The notes beneath the pieces were generated by a model. That model did not search any database. It was given only the letters and a program-made list of their open reading frames with translations, and was not told where the DNA came from. This document shows, piece by piece, positions 18,557 through 27,385 of a DNA stretch of 64,000 nt; within the stretch, counting starts at the first letter, position 1; each line of letters starts with the position of its first letter. This DNA is from an uncultured Lachnospiraceae bacterium (lineage in GTDB: Bacteria; Bacillota; Clostridia; Lachnospirales; Lachnospiraceae). The stretch covers positions 62,001 to 126,000 of the forward strand of contig CACWHK010000003.1 of the NCBI GenBank assembly GCA_902760755.1. Direction: 5' to 3'. Position numbers and translations under genes: made by a program.

Positions 18557-19060
18557 ATGCGAAGAGTGCTTACGCTGACCATACTTCTGATCTTATCCTT
18601 CCTGCTGCAGACCACGGTATTTACGCTTCATGATGTAACAGGGACTTCGCCGAATCTGATGCTGATCCTGACGATGTCCTTCGGTATCATGCGAGGCAGA
18701 AGAGAAGGAATGCTGACCGGCTTTTTCTCCGGTCTTCTTTATGACCTCTTCTACGGTACCTGGCTGGGAGTCTACGCCTTCGTTTATATGGTGATTGGCT
18801 ATATGAACGGTCTGTTCCACAAGAATTATCTGATGGAGGACGTGGGGCTTCCCGTGGGTATCATCATTATCGATCAGCTGATCCTGGATATGGTTGTCTA
18901 TATCAGCGCATTTGTTTTGCGCAACCGGCTGAGTCTCGGATACTTCTTTGTTCACCGCATGCTCCCGCAGCTGCTGTATGATGTCCTGATCACGGTCCTG
19001 GTATATCGTCTGTACCTTCGGATCAACCGTGCCCTCAGGAGAAAGGCGGCGGGGCAATGA
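18557..19060 (+). CDS. mreD: Rod shape-determining protein MreD
   Basis: A small 167-residue integral membrane protein with about five membrane segments. It has the MreD features PNLMLILTMSFGIMRG near residue 33 and GLLYDLFYGTWLGVYAF near 55. It works with MreC, PBP2 and RodA in lateral wall synthesis. Its stop overlaps the PBP2 start (ATGA). Confidence 0.92.
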   Translation: MRRVLTLTILLILSFLLQTTVFTLHDVTGTSPNLMLILTMSFGIMRGRREGMLTGFFSGLLYDLFYGTWLGVYAFVYMVIGYMNGLFHKNYLMEDVGLPVGIIIIDQLILDMVVYISAFVLRNRLSLGYFFVHRMLPQLLYDVLITVLVYRLYLRINRALRRKAAGQ

Positions 19061-21912
19061 AGCTGTTCAAGGAATTTTTAATCTATCTGAAGGACCTCTT
19101 TCTGGAATACATAAAGAGCAGGATCTTCCCTGTGACGATCCTGTTTTTCGTATTGACCTTTATCCTTGTTCACCGGCTGTTTTACCTGCAGATCCAGCAG
19201 GGTGAAACCTACACGGATGACCTGACGGTGCGGACGGAGAAGACCCTTACCATTCCGTCCATCCGCGGAAATATCTATGACCGGAACGGAAAGCTTCTGG
19301 CCAGCAGCCGGATGACCTACAATCTGACCTTCGGAAATGATACACAGCTGGGTGAATATGCAGATAAGCTGGGAGTTCCGGAAAATGTACTGAAGAATCA
19401 GGTGGTTTCCGATACCATCGATATCCTGGAATCCCAGGGTGATAAGCTGCGTCTGGATTTCCCCATCTCACAGAAGGGAAAGAATTACGCCTTTACGGTA
19501 TCCGGCGGACGGAAGAACAGCTTCCTTCGGGATGTCTATGCCGCAAGCTCCTTTGATGAGCTGACGGAGGAGGAGAAGGCAAGTACCGCCGAGGATGTGA
19601 TCAGGGTACTTTCCGAACGCTTTGACCTGACAGATGAATATTCGGAGGTACGGAAGCTTCAGATCCTGGGATGCCGCTACATGCTGTGGCTCAATCGTTT
19701 CCAGCAGTATAAGCCGGTGGAGATCGCGCGGAATATATCCGAGAAGAGCCGTTCCACGATCCTGGAGAATCAGGATCATCTGATCGGTATGGATATCACC
19801 GTGGATTCCCAGCGGTATTACAATGACGCCAAATACTTTGCCCATATCATTGGCTATGTGGGTAAGGCATCTGAGGATGATCTTACACGGCTGAACACGG
19901 AGGACGGTTCCGTAAAGTATACCACCAATGATATCGTGGGTAAGACCGGGATCGAGCAGATCTACGAGGCAGAGCTTCACGGCAGGGACGGAAGTGAGAC
20001 CATGCTGGTGGATAATCTGGGAAAGGTCATGGAGGTGACGGATACCCGTCCCGCGGAGGCAGGACAGGATGTTTACCTTACCATAGATGCGGACCTTACG
20101 AAATACTGCTATGACATGCTGGAGAAGGAGATCGCATCCATCCTCCTTGCCCATATGCTGGATTATGCCTATGCTCCGGAGCCTAACAGCAGCAACATCA
20201 TTCCGGTAACGGATGTGTATGCGGCCCTGTTCTCCAATAACCAGATCAGTCTTTCGCATATGCGGGATGTCTCTGCAACCTCCCACGAAAAAGATATTTA
20301 TCAGAGGATCGACAGCTTCAGGAAAAGTACCATTGCTAAGATTCGGGAAGAACTGGAGGATTCCCCCACCATGGTTTCCGCCCTCAGCAGTGAGTACCAG
20401 GATTATATGGAATATATCTGCGAGATGCTGGCAGAGAAGGGGCTGTATAACCGGTCCATGGTGGATGATAATGACAGTACCTTCCTGAAATACGTACAGG
20501 GCAGTATCAGCCTGCAGACGTATCTTCGGTACCTGATCAGTATCGAGGCCGTGGATGTTTCCTCCATCGAGAAGACGGATAATTACTATGATTCCGATGA
20601 GGTTTATCAGCTGCTTCGAAGATTCATTCTGGATTATCTTTCGGAGGATGATACATTTACAAAGATGATCATCCGCATCATGCTGCAGCAGACCCTGATC
20701 TCCGGAAAGGACGTGATCGACCTTGTCTATGAACAGGGCGTTCTGGATCCCGAAACGGATCAGGAGTATAAGGATTATTCCGCAGGGGCTTATGACTCCT
20801 ACGAGTTTATCCGGATGAAGATCAAAAATCTGGATATCACACCGGCCATGCTGGCCTTAAAGCCCTGTTCCGGATCCATCGTGGTGACGGATGTCCGGAC
20901 CGGTGAGGTGCGTGCGCTGGTCAGCTATCCCAGCTATGACAACAACTATCTTACGAATTATATCGATTCGGACTATTATGAGAAGCTGCTGGCGGATCAG
21001 ACCACACCGCTGATCAACCGTGCCACCTCGTCCAGGACCGCACCCGGTTCCACCTATAAGATCATATCCGCCATAACGGGTGTGCAGGAGGGTGCGCTTC
21101 AGCTGGATGAGGAGATCCAGGATAAGGGTGTGTTCGAAGAGGTTTACACGAAGCCGGCCTGCTGGCTCTATAACGTGAACGGCTCCAACCACGGCATGGT
21201 GGATATCCCCAAGTCCCTGGATGTTTCCTGTAACTATTTCTATTATGTGGTGGGACACAGACTGTCGACCCAGAATCCGAAGCTGGTCTATGATGATGCC
21301 GCAGGTATCAATAAGCTGGCAAAGTATGCGGCCCAGTTCGGACTGGATTCCAAGACGGGCATCGAGGTGGAGGAGATCTCGCCGCACATTTCCGACAATG
21401 ATGCGGTTACATCCGCCATAGGACAGGGTAAAAACTCCTATGCACCCGTGCATCTTTCCAGATACGTATCCACCATTGCAAGCAACGGCACCTGCTACAA
21501 TCTGACGCTTCTCAATCATATTGAGGACAGTGCCGGGAATGTCACAAAGAGCGGAGAGCACTCCGTTTATAATCAGGTAAATATCCCCTCCGAGCTCTGG
21601 GATGCGGTCCATACCGGCATGCGTCTGGTTGTGACCCACGACCTGGAGGATGATAAGATGCTGAATGGCATCAAGGTGGAGGTGGCAGGAAAGACCGGAA
21701 CCGCGCAGGAGAGTAAGAACGATCCGTCCCACGGACTTTTTATCTCCTATGCGCCCTATGAGTCCCCTGAGATCTCAGTTACCACGGTAATCCAGTACGG
21801 CTATGCCTCCGCAAATGCGGCAGAGGTGACCGGCTTTATCTACGCCTATCTGTACGATAAGGATGCGCTTACGAATTCCGAGCTCACCGGTTCCGGAAAG
21901 CTTTCAGATTAA
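19057..21912 (+). CDS. mrdA: Penicillin-binding protein 2 (class B transpeptidase), unusually long
   Basis: This elongation-specific transpeptidase cross-links peptidoglycan with RodA. One membrane segment (about 23-45) is followed by the pedestal domain (PSIRGNIYDRNGKLLA near 67) and the catalytic domain. Active-site motifs are Ser665-Thr-Tyr-Lys668, Ser724-Cys-Asn726 and Lys879-Thr-Gly-Thr. At 951 residues it is about 300 longer than most PBP2s. The excess is a block of some 220-240 residues between the LTIDADLTKYCYDML segment and GSIVVTDVRTGEV. It is helical and charged and I do not recognise it. The gene overlaps mreD and lies just before rodA. Confidence 0.92.
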   Translation: MKLFKEFLIYLKDLFLEYIKSRIFPVTILFFVLTFILVHRLFYLQIQQGETYTDDLTVRTEKTLTIPSIRGNIYDRNGKLLASSRMTYNLTFGNDTQLGEYADKLGVPENVLKNQVVSDTIDILESQGDKLRLDFPISQKGKNYAFTVSGGRKNSFLRDVYAASSFDELTEEEKASTAEDVIRVLSERFDLTDEYSEVRKLQILGCRYMLWLNRFQQYKPVEIARNISEKSRSTILENQDHLIGMDITVDSQRYYNDAKYFAHIIGYVGKASEDDLTRLNTEDGSVKYTTNDIVGKTGIEQIYEAELHGRDGSETMLVDNLGKVMEVTDTRPAEAGQDVYLTIDADLTKYCYDMLEKEIASILLAHMLDYAYAPEPNSSNIIPVTDVYAALFSNNQISLSHMRDVSATSHEKDIYQRIDSFRKSTIAKIREELEDSPTMVSALSSEYQDYMEYICEMLAEKGLYNRSMVDDNDSTFLKYVQGSISLQTYLRYLISIEAVDVSSIEKTDNYYDSDEVYQLLRRFILDYLSEDDTFTKMIIRIMLQQTLISGKDVIDLVYEQGVLDPETDQEYKDYSAGAYDSYEFIRMKIKNLDITPAMLALKPCSGSIVVTDVRTGEVRALVSYPSYDNNYLTNYIDSDYYEKLLADQTTPLINRATSSRTAPGSTYKIISAITGVQEGALQLDEEIQDKGVFEEVYTKPACWLYNVNGSNHGMVDIPKSLDVSCNYFYYVVGHRLSTQNPKLVYDDAAGINKLAKYAAQFGLDSKTGIEVEEISPHISDNDAVTSAIGQGKNSYAPVHLSRYVSTIASNGTCYNLTLLNHIEDSAGNVTKSGEHSVYNQVNIPSELWDAVHTGMRLVVTHDLEDDKMLNGIKVEVAGKTGTAQESKNDPSHGLFISYAPYESPEISVTTVIQYGYASANAAEVTGFIYAYLYDKDALTNSELTGSGKLSD

Positions 21913-21924
21913 GGAAAGGTTCTT

Positions 21925-23037
21925 ATGTTTAAACGGTATCGACTGCGAGACTTTAACTTCATACTGTATATTTTGGTGGTCGGACTGATGGTACTGGGCG
22001 TCTTCGTGATCAACAATGCGAATTCCGCCTTTACCCTGAAGCAGGCGATCGGTGTCGGCGTATCGGCAGTGATCATGATCGTTGTATCCCTGGTGGATTA
22101 TCATCTGTGGATCAAGCTGTATATCCCGGCGTATGGCATAGCCCTTGTGATGCTGCTGGCGGTGCTGCTGTTCGGAAATACCGTTAACAACGCAACCCGC
22201 TGGTTCACCTTCGGCGGTATCACCTTCCAGCCCTCGGAGCTTACCAAGACACTTATGATCGTCTTCATGGCAGCTCTTATGGAGCGTATGATCGAGGATG
22301 AGCAGGTATCCCGTCCCAAGGGACTGTTCCTGTTCCTCGGATCGGTGGCGGTTCCCCTGATGCTGATCTTCCGGGAGCCGGACCTTTCCACCACCCTGTG
22401 TCTCGGAACGGTCATGATCCTCATGCTGTATCTGGCAGGGCTTAGCTATAAGATCATACTGATCGTACTGCTGGTACTGATCCCCGCGGCCGGAACCTTT
22501 ATGTGGTATATATCCCAGCCGGATCAGAAGCTGCTGAACCCGTATCAGGTGGACCGTATCATGTCCTTCCTGAATCCTACGAAATATGTGGACATGTATT
22601 CACAGCAGGCAAACTCCATCATGGCCATCGGCTCCGGAAGACTCTGGGGCAAGGGACTGAATCCCGGCCCGGACGTTGTGACCGTGGGGTCCTCGGGCAT
22701 GATCTCCGAGCAGCAGACAGACTTTATCTTCTCCGTCATCGGAGAGTCCTTCGGCTTCTTCGGAAGCGTTTTGGTTATTGCAATCATTCTGCTGATAGTG
22801 TTACAATGTATAAGGATATCCAGAAGAGCAAAGGATCCCAGCGGCATGCTTCTCGCAGGGGGTGCGGGTTGCCTGTTTATGATCCAGTCCTTCTTTAATA
22901 TCAGTGTAACCACCGGCATCATGCCGAACACGGGAATCCCGCTGCCGTTCATAAGCTATGGACTCACGTCCCTTATGTCCTCGGCAATCCTCGTGGGAAT
23001 TGTTCTGAATGTGGGAATGCAGCCGGAACGCTGGTGA
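21925..23037 (+). CDS. rodA: RodA peptidoglycan glycosyltransferase (SEDS family)
   Basis: The 370-residue polytopic protein has about ten membrane segments. It carries the SEDS signatures NNATRWFTFGGITFQPSE near residue 90, REPDLSTT near 150 and the C-terminal ISYGLTSLMSS. RodA polymerises lipid II glycan strands and pairs with the class B PBP encoded just upstream. Confidence 0.94.
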   Translation: MFKRYRLRDFNFILYILVVGLMVLGVFVINNANSAFTLKQAIGVGVSAVIMIVVSLVDYHLWIKLYIPAYGIALVMLLAVLLFGNTVNNATRWFTFGGITFQPSELTKTLMIVFMAALMERMIEDEQVSRPKGLFLFLGSVAVPLMLIFREPDLSTTLCLGTVMILMLYLAGLSYKIILIVLLVLIPAAGTFMWYISQPDQKLLNPYQVDRIMSFLNPTKYVDMYSQQANSIMAIGSGRLWGKGLNPGPDVVTVGSSGMISEQQTDFIFSVIGESFGFFGSVLVIAIILLIVLQCIRISRRAKDPSGMLLAGGAGCLFMIQSFFNISVTTGIMPNTGIPLPFISYGLTSLMSSAILVGIVLNVGMQPERW

Positions 23038-23084
23038 CGGATATCTGATTGGGGAAGAAAAAAGACTATGGGGGAAGGCACAAA

Positions 23085-23483
23085 ATGAATGTAGTACTTA
23101 TCGCTCATGATCCGAAGAAAAAACTGATGCAGAACCTCTGTATCGCGTATCGGGGAATCCTGATGCACCATACGCTTTATGCAACGGAGACCACCGGCCG
23201 TCTGGTGGAGGAGGTATCCGGACTTACGGTGCATAAGTTCCTTGCGGGACATCTCGGAGGAGTACAGCAGATCGGAACGCAGATTGAAAGCAACCAGATG
23301 GATCTGGTGATCTTTATGCGCGATCCGATGATGCACATGACTGCAACCAATGACTTTGTGAATATCTGCACACTGTGCGATGTCCACAACATTCCGATCG
23401 CCACGAATCTGGCATCCGCAGAGCTTCTGATCAAGTCTCTGGAGCGCGGAGATCTGGACTGGCGTGACCTCTATAAGCATTAG
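23085..23483 (+). CDS. mgsA: Methylglyoxal synthase-like protein, probably catalytically inactive
   Basis: The 132-residue protein has the whole methylglyoxal synthase fold and signature: LIAHDPKKK at 5-13, TLYATETTG at 30-38, LGGVQQIG at 57-64, and NIPIATN at 102-108. Methylglyoxal synthase turns dihydroxyacetone phosphate into methylglyoxal. Here the position of the catalytic Asp (Asp71 in E. coli) is Val60, and the position of His98 is Ala87; Asp101 is kept as Asp90. The phosphate-loop ATGTTG is ATETTG. A signalling or structural role, or loss of function, is therefore likely. I start at the ATG at 23085, after GGGGGAAGG; an upstream TTG at 23049 is less likely. It follows rodA, a common location in clostridia. 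Confidence 0.85.
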   Translation: MNVVLIAHDPKKKLMQNLCIAYRGILMHHTLYATETTGRLVEEVSGLTVHKFLAGHLGGVQQIGTQIESNQMDLVIFMRDPMMHMTATNDFVNICTLCDVHNIPIATNLASAELLIKSLERGDLDWRDLYKH

Positions 23484-23527
23484 GAATACCATTTCCGGTG
23501 CAAATAAATGTAGGTAGTGTTTAAATT

Positions 23528-24517
23528 ATGAAAAAGGGAATAATCTTTTTACTTCTGCTGTTCCTGATCGCCGGAGCCGTCGTGTTCCGGATGTATACAA
23601 AGAACAGCAGATTTGATGATGCTTACAGTGAGAATAAGGAAACGATATCTGAGGACCTGCGTGGACTCTCGACCTCTGCACCGGCGGGCTATTCCTCCCG
23701 GTTTGCGGTGGTAGCCGATAAGGAGGAGATCCATGCAGAGCCTTTTATTGAGAATACCTATGCGGCTCTGATGGTGAACAACGATACAAAGGAATGTATC
23801 GTTGCCCATAATGTGCATGAACGGATCTATCCGGCCAGTATGACCAAGCTGCTTACGGGTATCGTGGTTTGTGATGCCATCGAAGCAGGAGAGATCAGTC
23901 TGGATGAGGTGATCGAGCTGGATCATGAGATCGCCCTGGGGAATATTTACGCCGTACAGAGTGATCTTCATACCGGAAGCAAAATAACGGTACGAAACCT
24001 GCTGACGGCCCTCATGCTTTCTTCCTACAATGACTATGCAGTGATCCTTGGAGAGCGGATCTCCGGAAGCGTGGATGCCTTCGTGGAGCGCATGAATGCA
24101 AAGGCCCGGTCCATCGGTGCCACCTGCACCCATTTCTCCAATCCCCACGGACTGGATGCCCTGGACCACTACACAACGGCCTATGATCTGTACTTGATCG
24201 TCAATACCGCTGCAGAGTATCCGATCCTGCAGGAGATCGACCTTTACAGTGACTATACCTACACCTATGAAGATGCTGCAGGAAATGTGTGGGAGGACAC
24301 GGCTACGGCGACGAATCATTTCATCACGGACCGGGGAACCCTTCCCTCCAATATCACCATCGGAACCTGGAAGACCGGAACCACCGGCGGTGCGGGAAAC
24401 TGCCTCACCATGGAGGCTACGATCAACAATGTAAGCTATACCATGCTGGTACAGGACCGGTACTCGAAAGAGGATCTTTACGACACCTACAGCGTGTTAT
24501 TCAATCTTGCCAGATAA
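23528..24517 (+). CDS. D-alanyl-D-alanine carboxypeptidase (peptidase S11)
   Basis: The 329-residue enzyme removes the terminal D-Ala from wall peptides. It begins with a hydrophobic anchor or signal (about 3-22) and carries the three penicillin-binding motifs: Ser-Met-Thr-Lys in YPASMTKLL, Ser-Tyr-Asn in SSYNDYAV, and Lys-Thr-Gly in TWKTGTTGGAG. No C-terminal membrane helix is seen, so the N-terminal segment is probably the anchor. It follows the elongation genes, consistent with wall maturation. Confidence 0.9.
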   Translation: MKKGIIFLLLLFLIAGAVVFRMYTKNSRFDDAYSENKETISEDLRGLSTSAPAGYSSRFAVVADKEEIHAEPFIENTYAALMVNNDTKECIVAHNVHERIYPASMTKLLTGIVVCDAIEAGEISLDEVIELDHEIALGNIYAVQSDLHTGSKITVRNLLTALMLSSYNDYAVILGERISGSVDAFVERMNAKARSIGATCTHFSNPHGLDALDHYTTAYDLYLIVNTAAEYPILQEIDLYSDYTYTYEDAAGNVWEDTATATNHFITDRGTLPSNITIGTWKTGTTGGAGNCLTMEATINNVSYTMLVQDRYSKEDLYDTYSVLFNLAR

Positions 24518-24535
24518 TGACTGGAACGTATCATT

Positions 24536-24560
24536 TGCTCCGGGAGCACCTCCCGGGGCA
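24536..24560 (+). other. Hairpin between the carboxypeptidase and HlyD-like genes
   Basis: TGCTCCGGGAG (24536-24546) pairs with CTCCCGGGGCA (24550-24560) around a CAC loop. There is no T-run, so it may be an RNA-processing or stabilising stem rather than a terminator. Confidence 0.5.
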
Positions 24561-24581
24561 TAAGAAAAGAAGGATGGTAGC

Positions 24582-25973
24582 ATGGCAAAAAGGAACCCGA
24601 AAATTGTTCGAATGAACAAAGCCTTTCAGATCAACTCAGCACTGATCATATTTGGGATCATTCTCATCTATGTGGTGGTGAGTGCTTTTCTTGCACTTCG
24701 AAAGGAACCTATCACCACCTACAAGGTGAATGCCAGCAACATCAACAACAATATCATCTGTGACGGCATCGCCCTCCGGCAGGAGAAGGAGATGTCCACC
24801 TCGAAATCCGGATATGTCTGCTATTTCGTCCGGGAGGGAGATAAGATCGCAAAGAACGCTCCCGTCTGTACGGTGGATGAAACCGGAGATCTGATCCAGT
24901 CCGTAAACCGGATGGATCCGGAGGATACCAAGTTCAGCAGTGCGGACTATCTGGAGATCCGCAATACCATCGATATCTTCAAGACCAATTACTCCGACAC
25001 CTACTTCTCGGAGGTGTATAATTTCCGCAGCTCCATCGAGACCAAGGTGCTGGAGATGGCGAATCAGCTTCTGATGAAGGAGTATTCCGCCAACAGTGCA
25101 GCGGCCAGGACCACGGTGCAGAACATCGTGGCAACCGAGAGCGGGATCGTCACCTATTATGTGGACGGCTTTGAGTCTCTGACACCGGAGACGCTGCAGG
25201 AATCCGACTTTGACCGCGGCAAGTACACAAGAACCGTTTTAAAGAGCGGTGAGATCGTGGAGGCAGGCGGCACCCTGTACAAGCTGATTCCGGGAGAGGC
25301 CTGGAACATCTGCTGCTTTATCACCACCGAGCAGGCCAATACCCTGCAGGAGGAGGAAGGCCGTCTTTACTTCACCATCAACAATTCCGATACGGAAATG
25401 AGTGCCAACTACAATCTGATCCGTACCGACAACGGATATATCCTTCAGCTTCCCATGGAGAAGTACATGATCGATTACGTGAATGAGCGGTTCATCTCCG
25501 TGGAGATCATTCTTGACCGCTACGAAGGACTGAAGGTTCCGAACTCCGCGATCCTGGATAAGCAGATCTATAAGATCCCGAAGGCCTATATGACGGCCGG
25601 CGGAAATGAGAGCGGGGATACCAAGGTTTACGTGCAGAGTACGGATGCGGAGGGAAATGCAACGGTACAGCAGGTGGATCCGGATATCTATCAGACGGAT
25701 GATGATTTCTACTATGTGGACCCGAATCCCTTCTCGGATTCAGATATCCTGATCAAACCGGATTCCAATGAAACCCTGCCGGTTTCCACACTGGAGCATA
25801 CAACCCTGAAGGGTGTCTATATCGCCAATAAGGGCGTGGCTGATTTCTCACAGATCACCGTGGTCCGTACCGGTGACGAGTTCACCATCGTCGGGACCAA
25901 AAACCGTCTCCGTGAATTCGATAACATCGTCATGGATGCAAGCCAGGTGGTTGAGAATCAGGTGTTATACTAA
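24582..25973 (+). CDS. HlyD-like membrane-anchored adaptor protein
   Basis: The 463-residue protein has one N-terminal membrane segment (about 17-38), then a barrel-sandwich (lipoyl-like) segment with SKSGYVCYFVREGDKIAKN and ATESGIVTYYVDGFE, and a long extracellular beta-rich region. This is the HlyD/RND-adaptor layout without an adjacent transporter. Proteins of this kind recur just before yggS-sepF in clostridia, which suggests a link to division or the envelope. The exact role is unknown. Confidence 0.75.
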   Translation: MAKRNPKIVRMNKAFQINSALIIFGIILIYVVVSAFLALRKEPITTYKVNASNINNNIICDGIALRQEKEMSTSKSGYVCYFVREGDKIAKNAPVCTVDETGDLIQSVNRMDPEDTKFSSADYLEIRNTIDIFKTNYSDTYFSEVYNFRSSIETKVLEMANQLLMKEYSANSAAARTTVQNIVATESGIVTYYVDGFESLTPETLQESDFDRGKYTRTVLKSGEIVEAGGTLYKLIPGEAWNICCFITTEQANTLQEEEGRLYFTINNSDTEMSANYNLIRTDNGYILQLPMEKYMIDYVNERFISVEIILDRYEGLKVPNSAILDKQIYKIPKAYMTAGGNESGDTKVYVQSTDAEGNATVQQVDPDIYQTDDDFYYVDPNPFSDSDILIKPDSNETLPVSTLEHTTLKGVYIANKGVADFSQITVVRTGDEFTIVGTKNRLREFDNIVMDASQVVENQVLY

Positions 25974-25998
25974 AAACGGAAGGTAGTGACGAAGTTCT

Positions 25999-26688
25999 AT
26001 GATCGAAGAGAATTACAGAGAAGTTGAAGCAAAGGTCCGCGAGGCAGCGGTCCGCAGCGGGAGAGCTCCCGAGGATGTGACGCTGATCGCCGTATCCAAG
26101 ACAAAGCCTCTTTCGGACATTGAAGCCCTGATCCGGATCGGTGTCAGGGAGTTCGGGGAGAATAAGCCCCAGGAGCTGAAGGAGAAGTACGACCAGGTTT
26201 CGACGCCGGTACATTTTCATCAGATTGGACATCTGCAGACCAATAAGGTGAAGTACGTGATCGACCGGGCTGTTCTGATCCACTCCGTGGATTCCGTGCA
26301 TCTTGCGGAGCAGATCCAGAAGGAAGCAGAGAAGCGGGGGATCACCGCAGAGGTTCTGATCGAGGTGAATGCGGCCGAGGAGGATACGAAATTCGGCGTA
26401 ACCCTTGACGCGGCACCGGGTCTTGTGGAGGAAATCGCAAAGTTTCCGAACGTTCATATCAACGGACTTATGACGATTGCTCCCTTCGTGGATGATCCGG
26501 AGGAAAATCGCCCGGTTTTTCGTGCCATGCAACAATTATTACTTGACATAAAATCGAAAAAAATAGATAATGTGGATATGAATGTGCTCTCCATGGGAAT
26601 GACCAATGATTACGAGGTTGCCATCGAAGAAGGAGCAACCATGGTTCGTGTCGGAACGGCCATTTTCGGAGAACGAAATGTAAAATGA
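25999..26688 (+). CDS. PLP homeostasis protein (YggS/YlmE family)
   Basis: This 229-residue alanine-racemase-like single-domain protein binds PLP. The cofactor Lys lies in the IAVSKTKP strand, followed by FGENKPQELKEKY and the HFHQIGHLQTNK segment. The C-terminal SMGMTNDYEVAIEEGATMVRVGTAIFG phosphate site is intact. YlmE is normally encoded with sepF in Gram-positives. Bases 26521-26580 are strikingly AT-rich and contain a promoter-like pair. Confidence 0.92.
   Translation: MIEENYREVEAKVREAAVRSGRAPEDVTLIAVSKTKPLSDIEALIRIGVREFGENKPQELKEKYDQVSTPVHFHQIGHLQTNKVKYVIDRAVLIHSVDSVHLAEQIQKEAEKRGITAEVLIEVNAAEEDTKFGVTLDAAPGLVEEIAKFPNVHINGLMTIAPFVDDPEENRPVFRAMQQLLLDIKSKKIDNVDMNVLSMGMTNDYEVAIEEGATMVRVGTAIFGERNVK
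26543..26571 (+). promoter_or_regulatory. Internal promoter inside yggS, directed at sepF
   Basis: A perfect TTGACA (26543-26548) and GATAAT (26566-26571) are 17 bases apart within the yggS coding sequence. It lies about 130 bases before sepF. It would uncouple sepF-divIVA from the upstream genes. Confidence 0.55.
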
Positions 26689-26701
26689 TGGGAGAAGAAA
26701 A

Positions 26702-27364
26702 ATGGGCAAGGGTAAAAAAAGCTTTTTGGACTATTTCCGCGTAAGTGACGAGGAAGATGAAGAGTATGACGAGGACACCGATGATCTCTTTGATGAAGAG
26801 GATGAGGATGAAAGCTTCTCGTTTGGCAGAAAGAAGAAAGAGAAGCGCAGTGTAGCCGCACAGCCCGCTGCTCCGCAGCCCGCACCACGGCCGCAGTACA
26901 CCCAGCCGATGCCGGCTCCCCGGTCTACAGCACCGTACCAGCCGACACAGACGGCATATACACCTGTAACCGCTTCCACGGCAGCTTCCGTCGGAAAGAA
27001 ACGTTCCAAAAGTGAGGAGCAGAGAAATCTCGTGAATTTTGACAGTCAGAGAAGACAGCAGAATTATAAGCCCTCCAGCGAGGTCTATGTGATTCGTCCC
27101 CAGGAGTTTGATGATGCGCAGACCGTATCGGATTTCCTGAAGGCCGGCAAGACTATCGTGATCAATATGGAAGGTATCCAACTGGATCCGGCTCAGCGGA
27201 TCATCGACTTTATCGGTGGCGCATGCTACGGACTGGGCGGGGATCTGCGCGCGATCTCATCCAATATTTTTATTGCTGCACCGAATAATATTGAGGTATC
27301 CGGGGATCTTCGCGATGAGATCCTGAACGAGTCCACACTTTCGCCGCAGCTCGGAAAGTATTGA
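26702..27364 (+). CDS. sepF: Cell division protein SepF
   Basis: SepF links FtsZ to the membrane and shapes Z-ring bundles. The 220-residue protein has the N-terminal amphipathic lipid-binding segment (about 1-14, including FLDYFRV), a highly acidic patch (16-40), a Pro/Gln/Ala-rich linker (about 55-100), and the C-terminal SepF domain with VYVIRPQEFDDAQTVSDFLKAG and FIGGACYGLGGDL. GAGAAGAAA precedes the ATG. Confidence 0.95.
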   Translation: MGKGKKSFLDYFRVSDEEDEEYDEDTDDLFDEEDEDESFSFGRKKKEKRSVAAQPAAPQPAPRPQYTQPMPAPRSTAPYQPTQTAYTPVTASTAASVGKKRSKSEEQRNLVNFDSQRRQQNYKPSSEVYVIRPQEFDDAQTVSDFLKAGKTIVINMEGIQLDPAQRIIDFIGGACYGLGGDLRAISSNIFIAAPNNIEVSGDLRDEILNESTLSPQLGKY

Positions 27365-27385
27365 TAGATTAAGGGGGTTCAGCGG

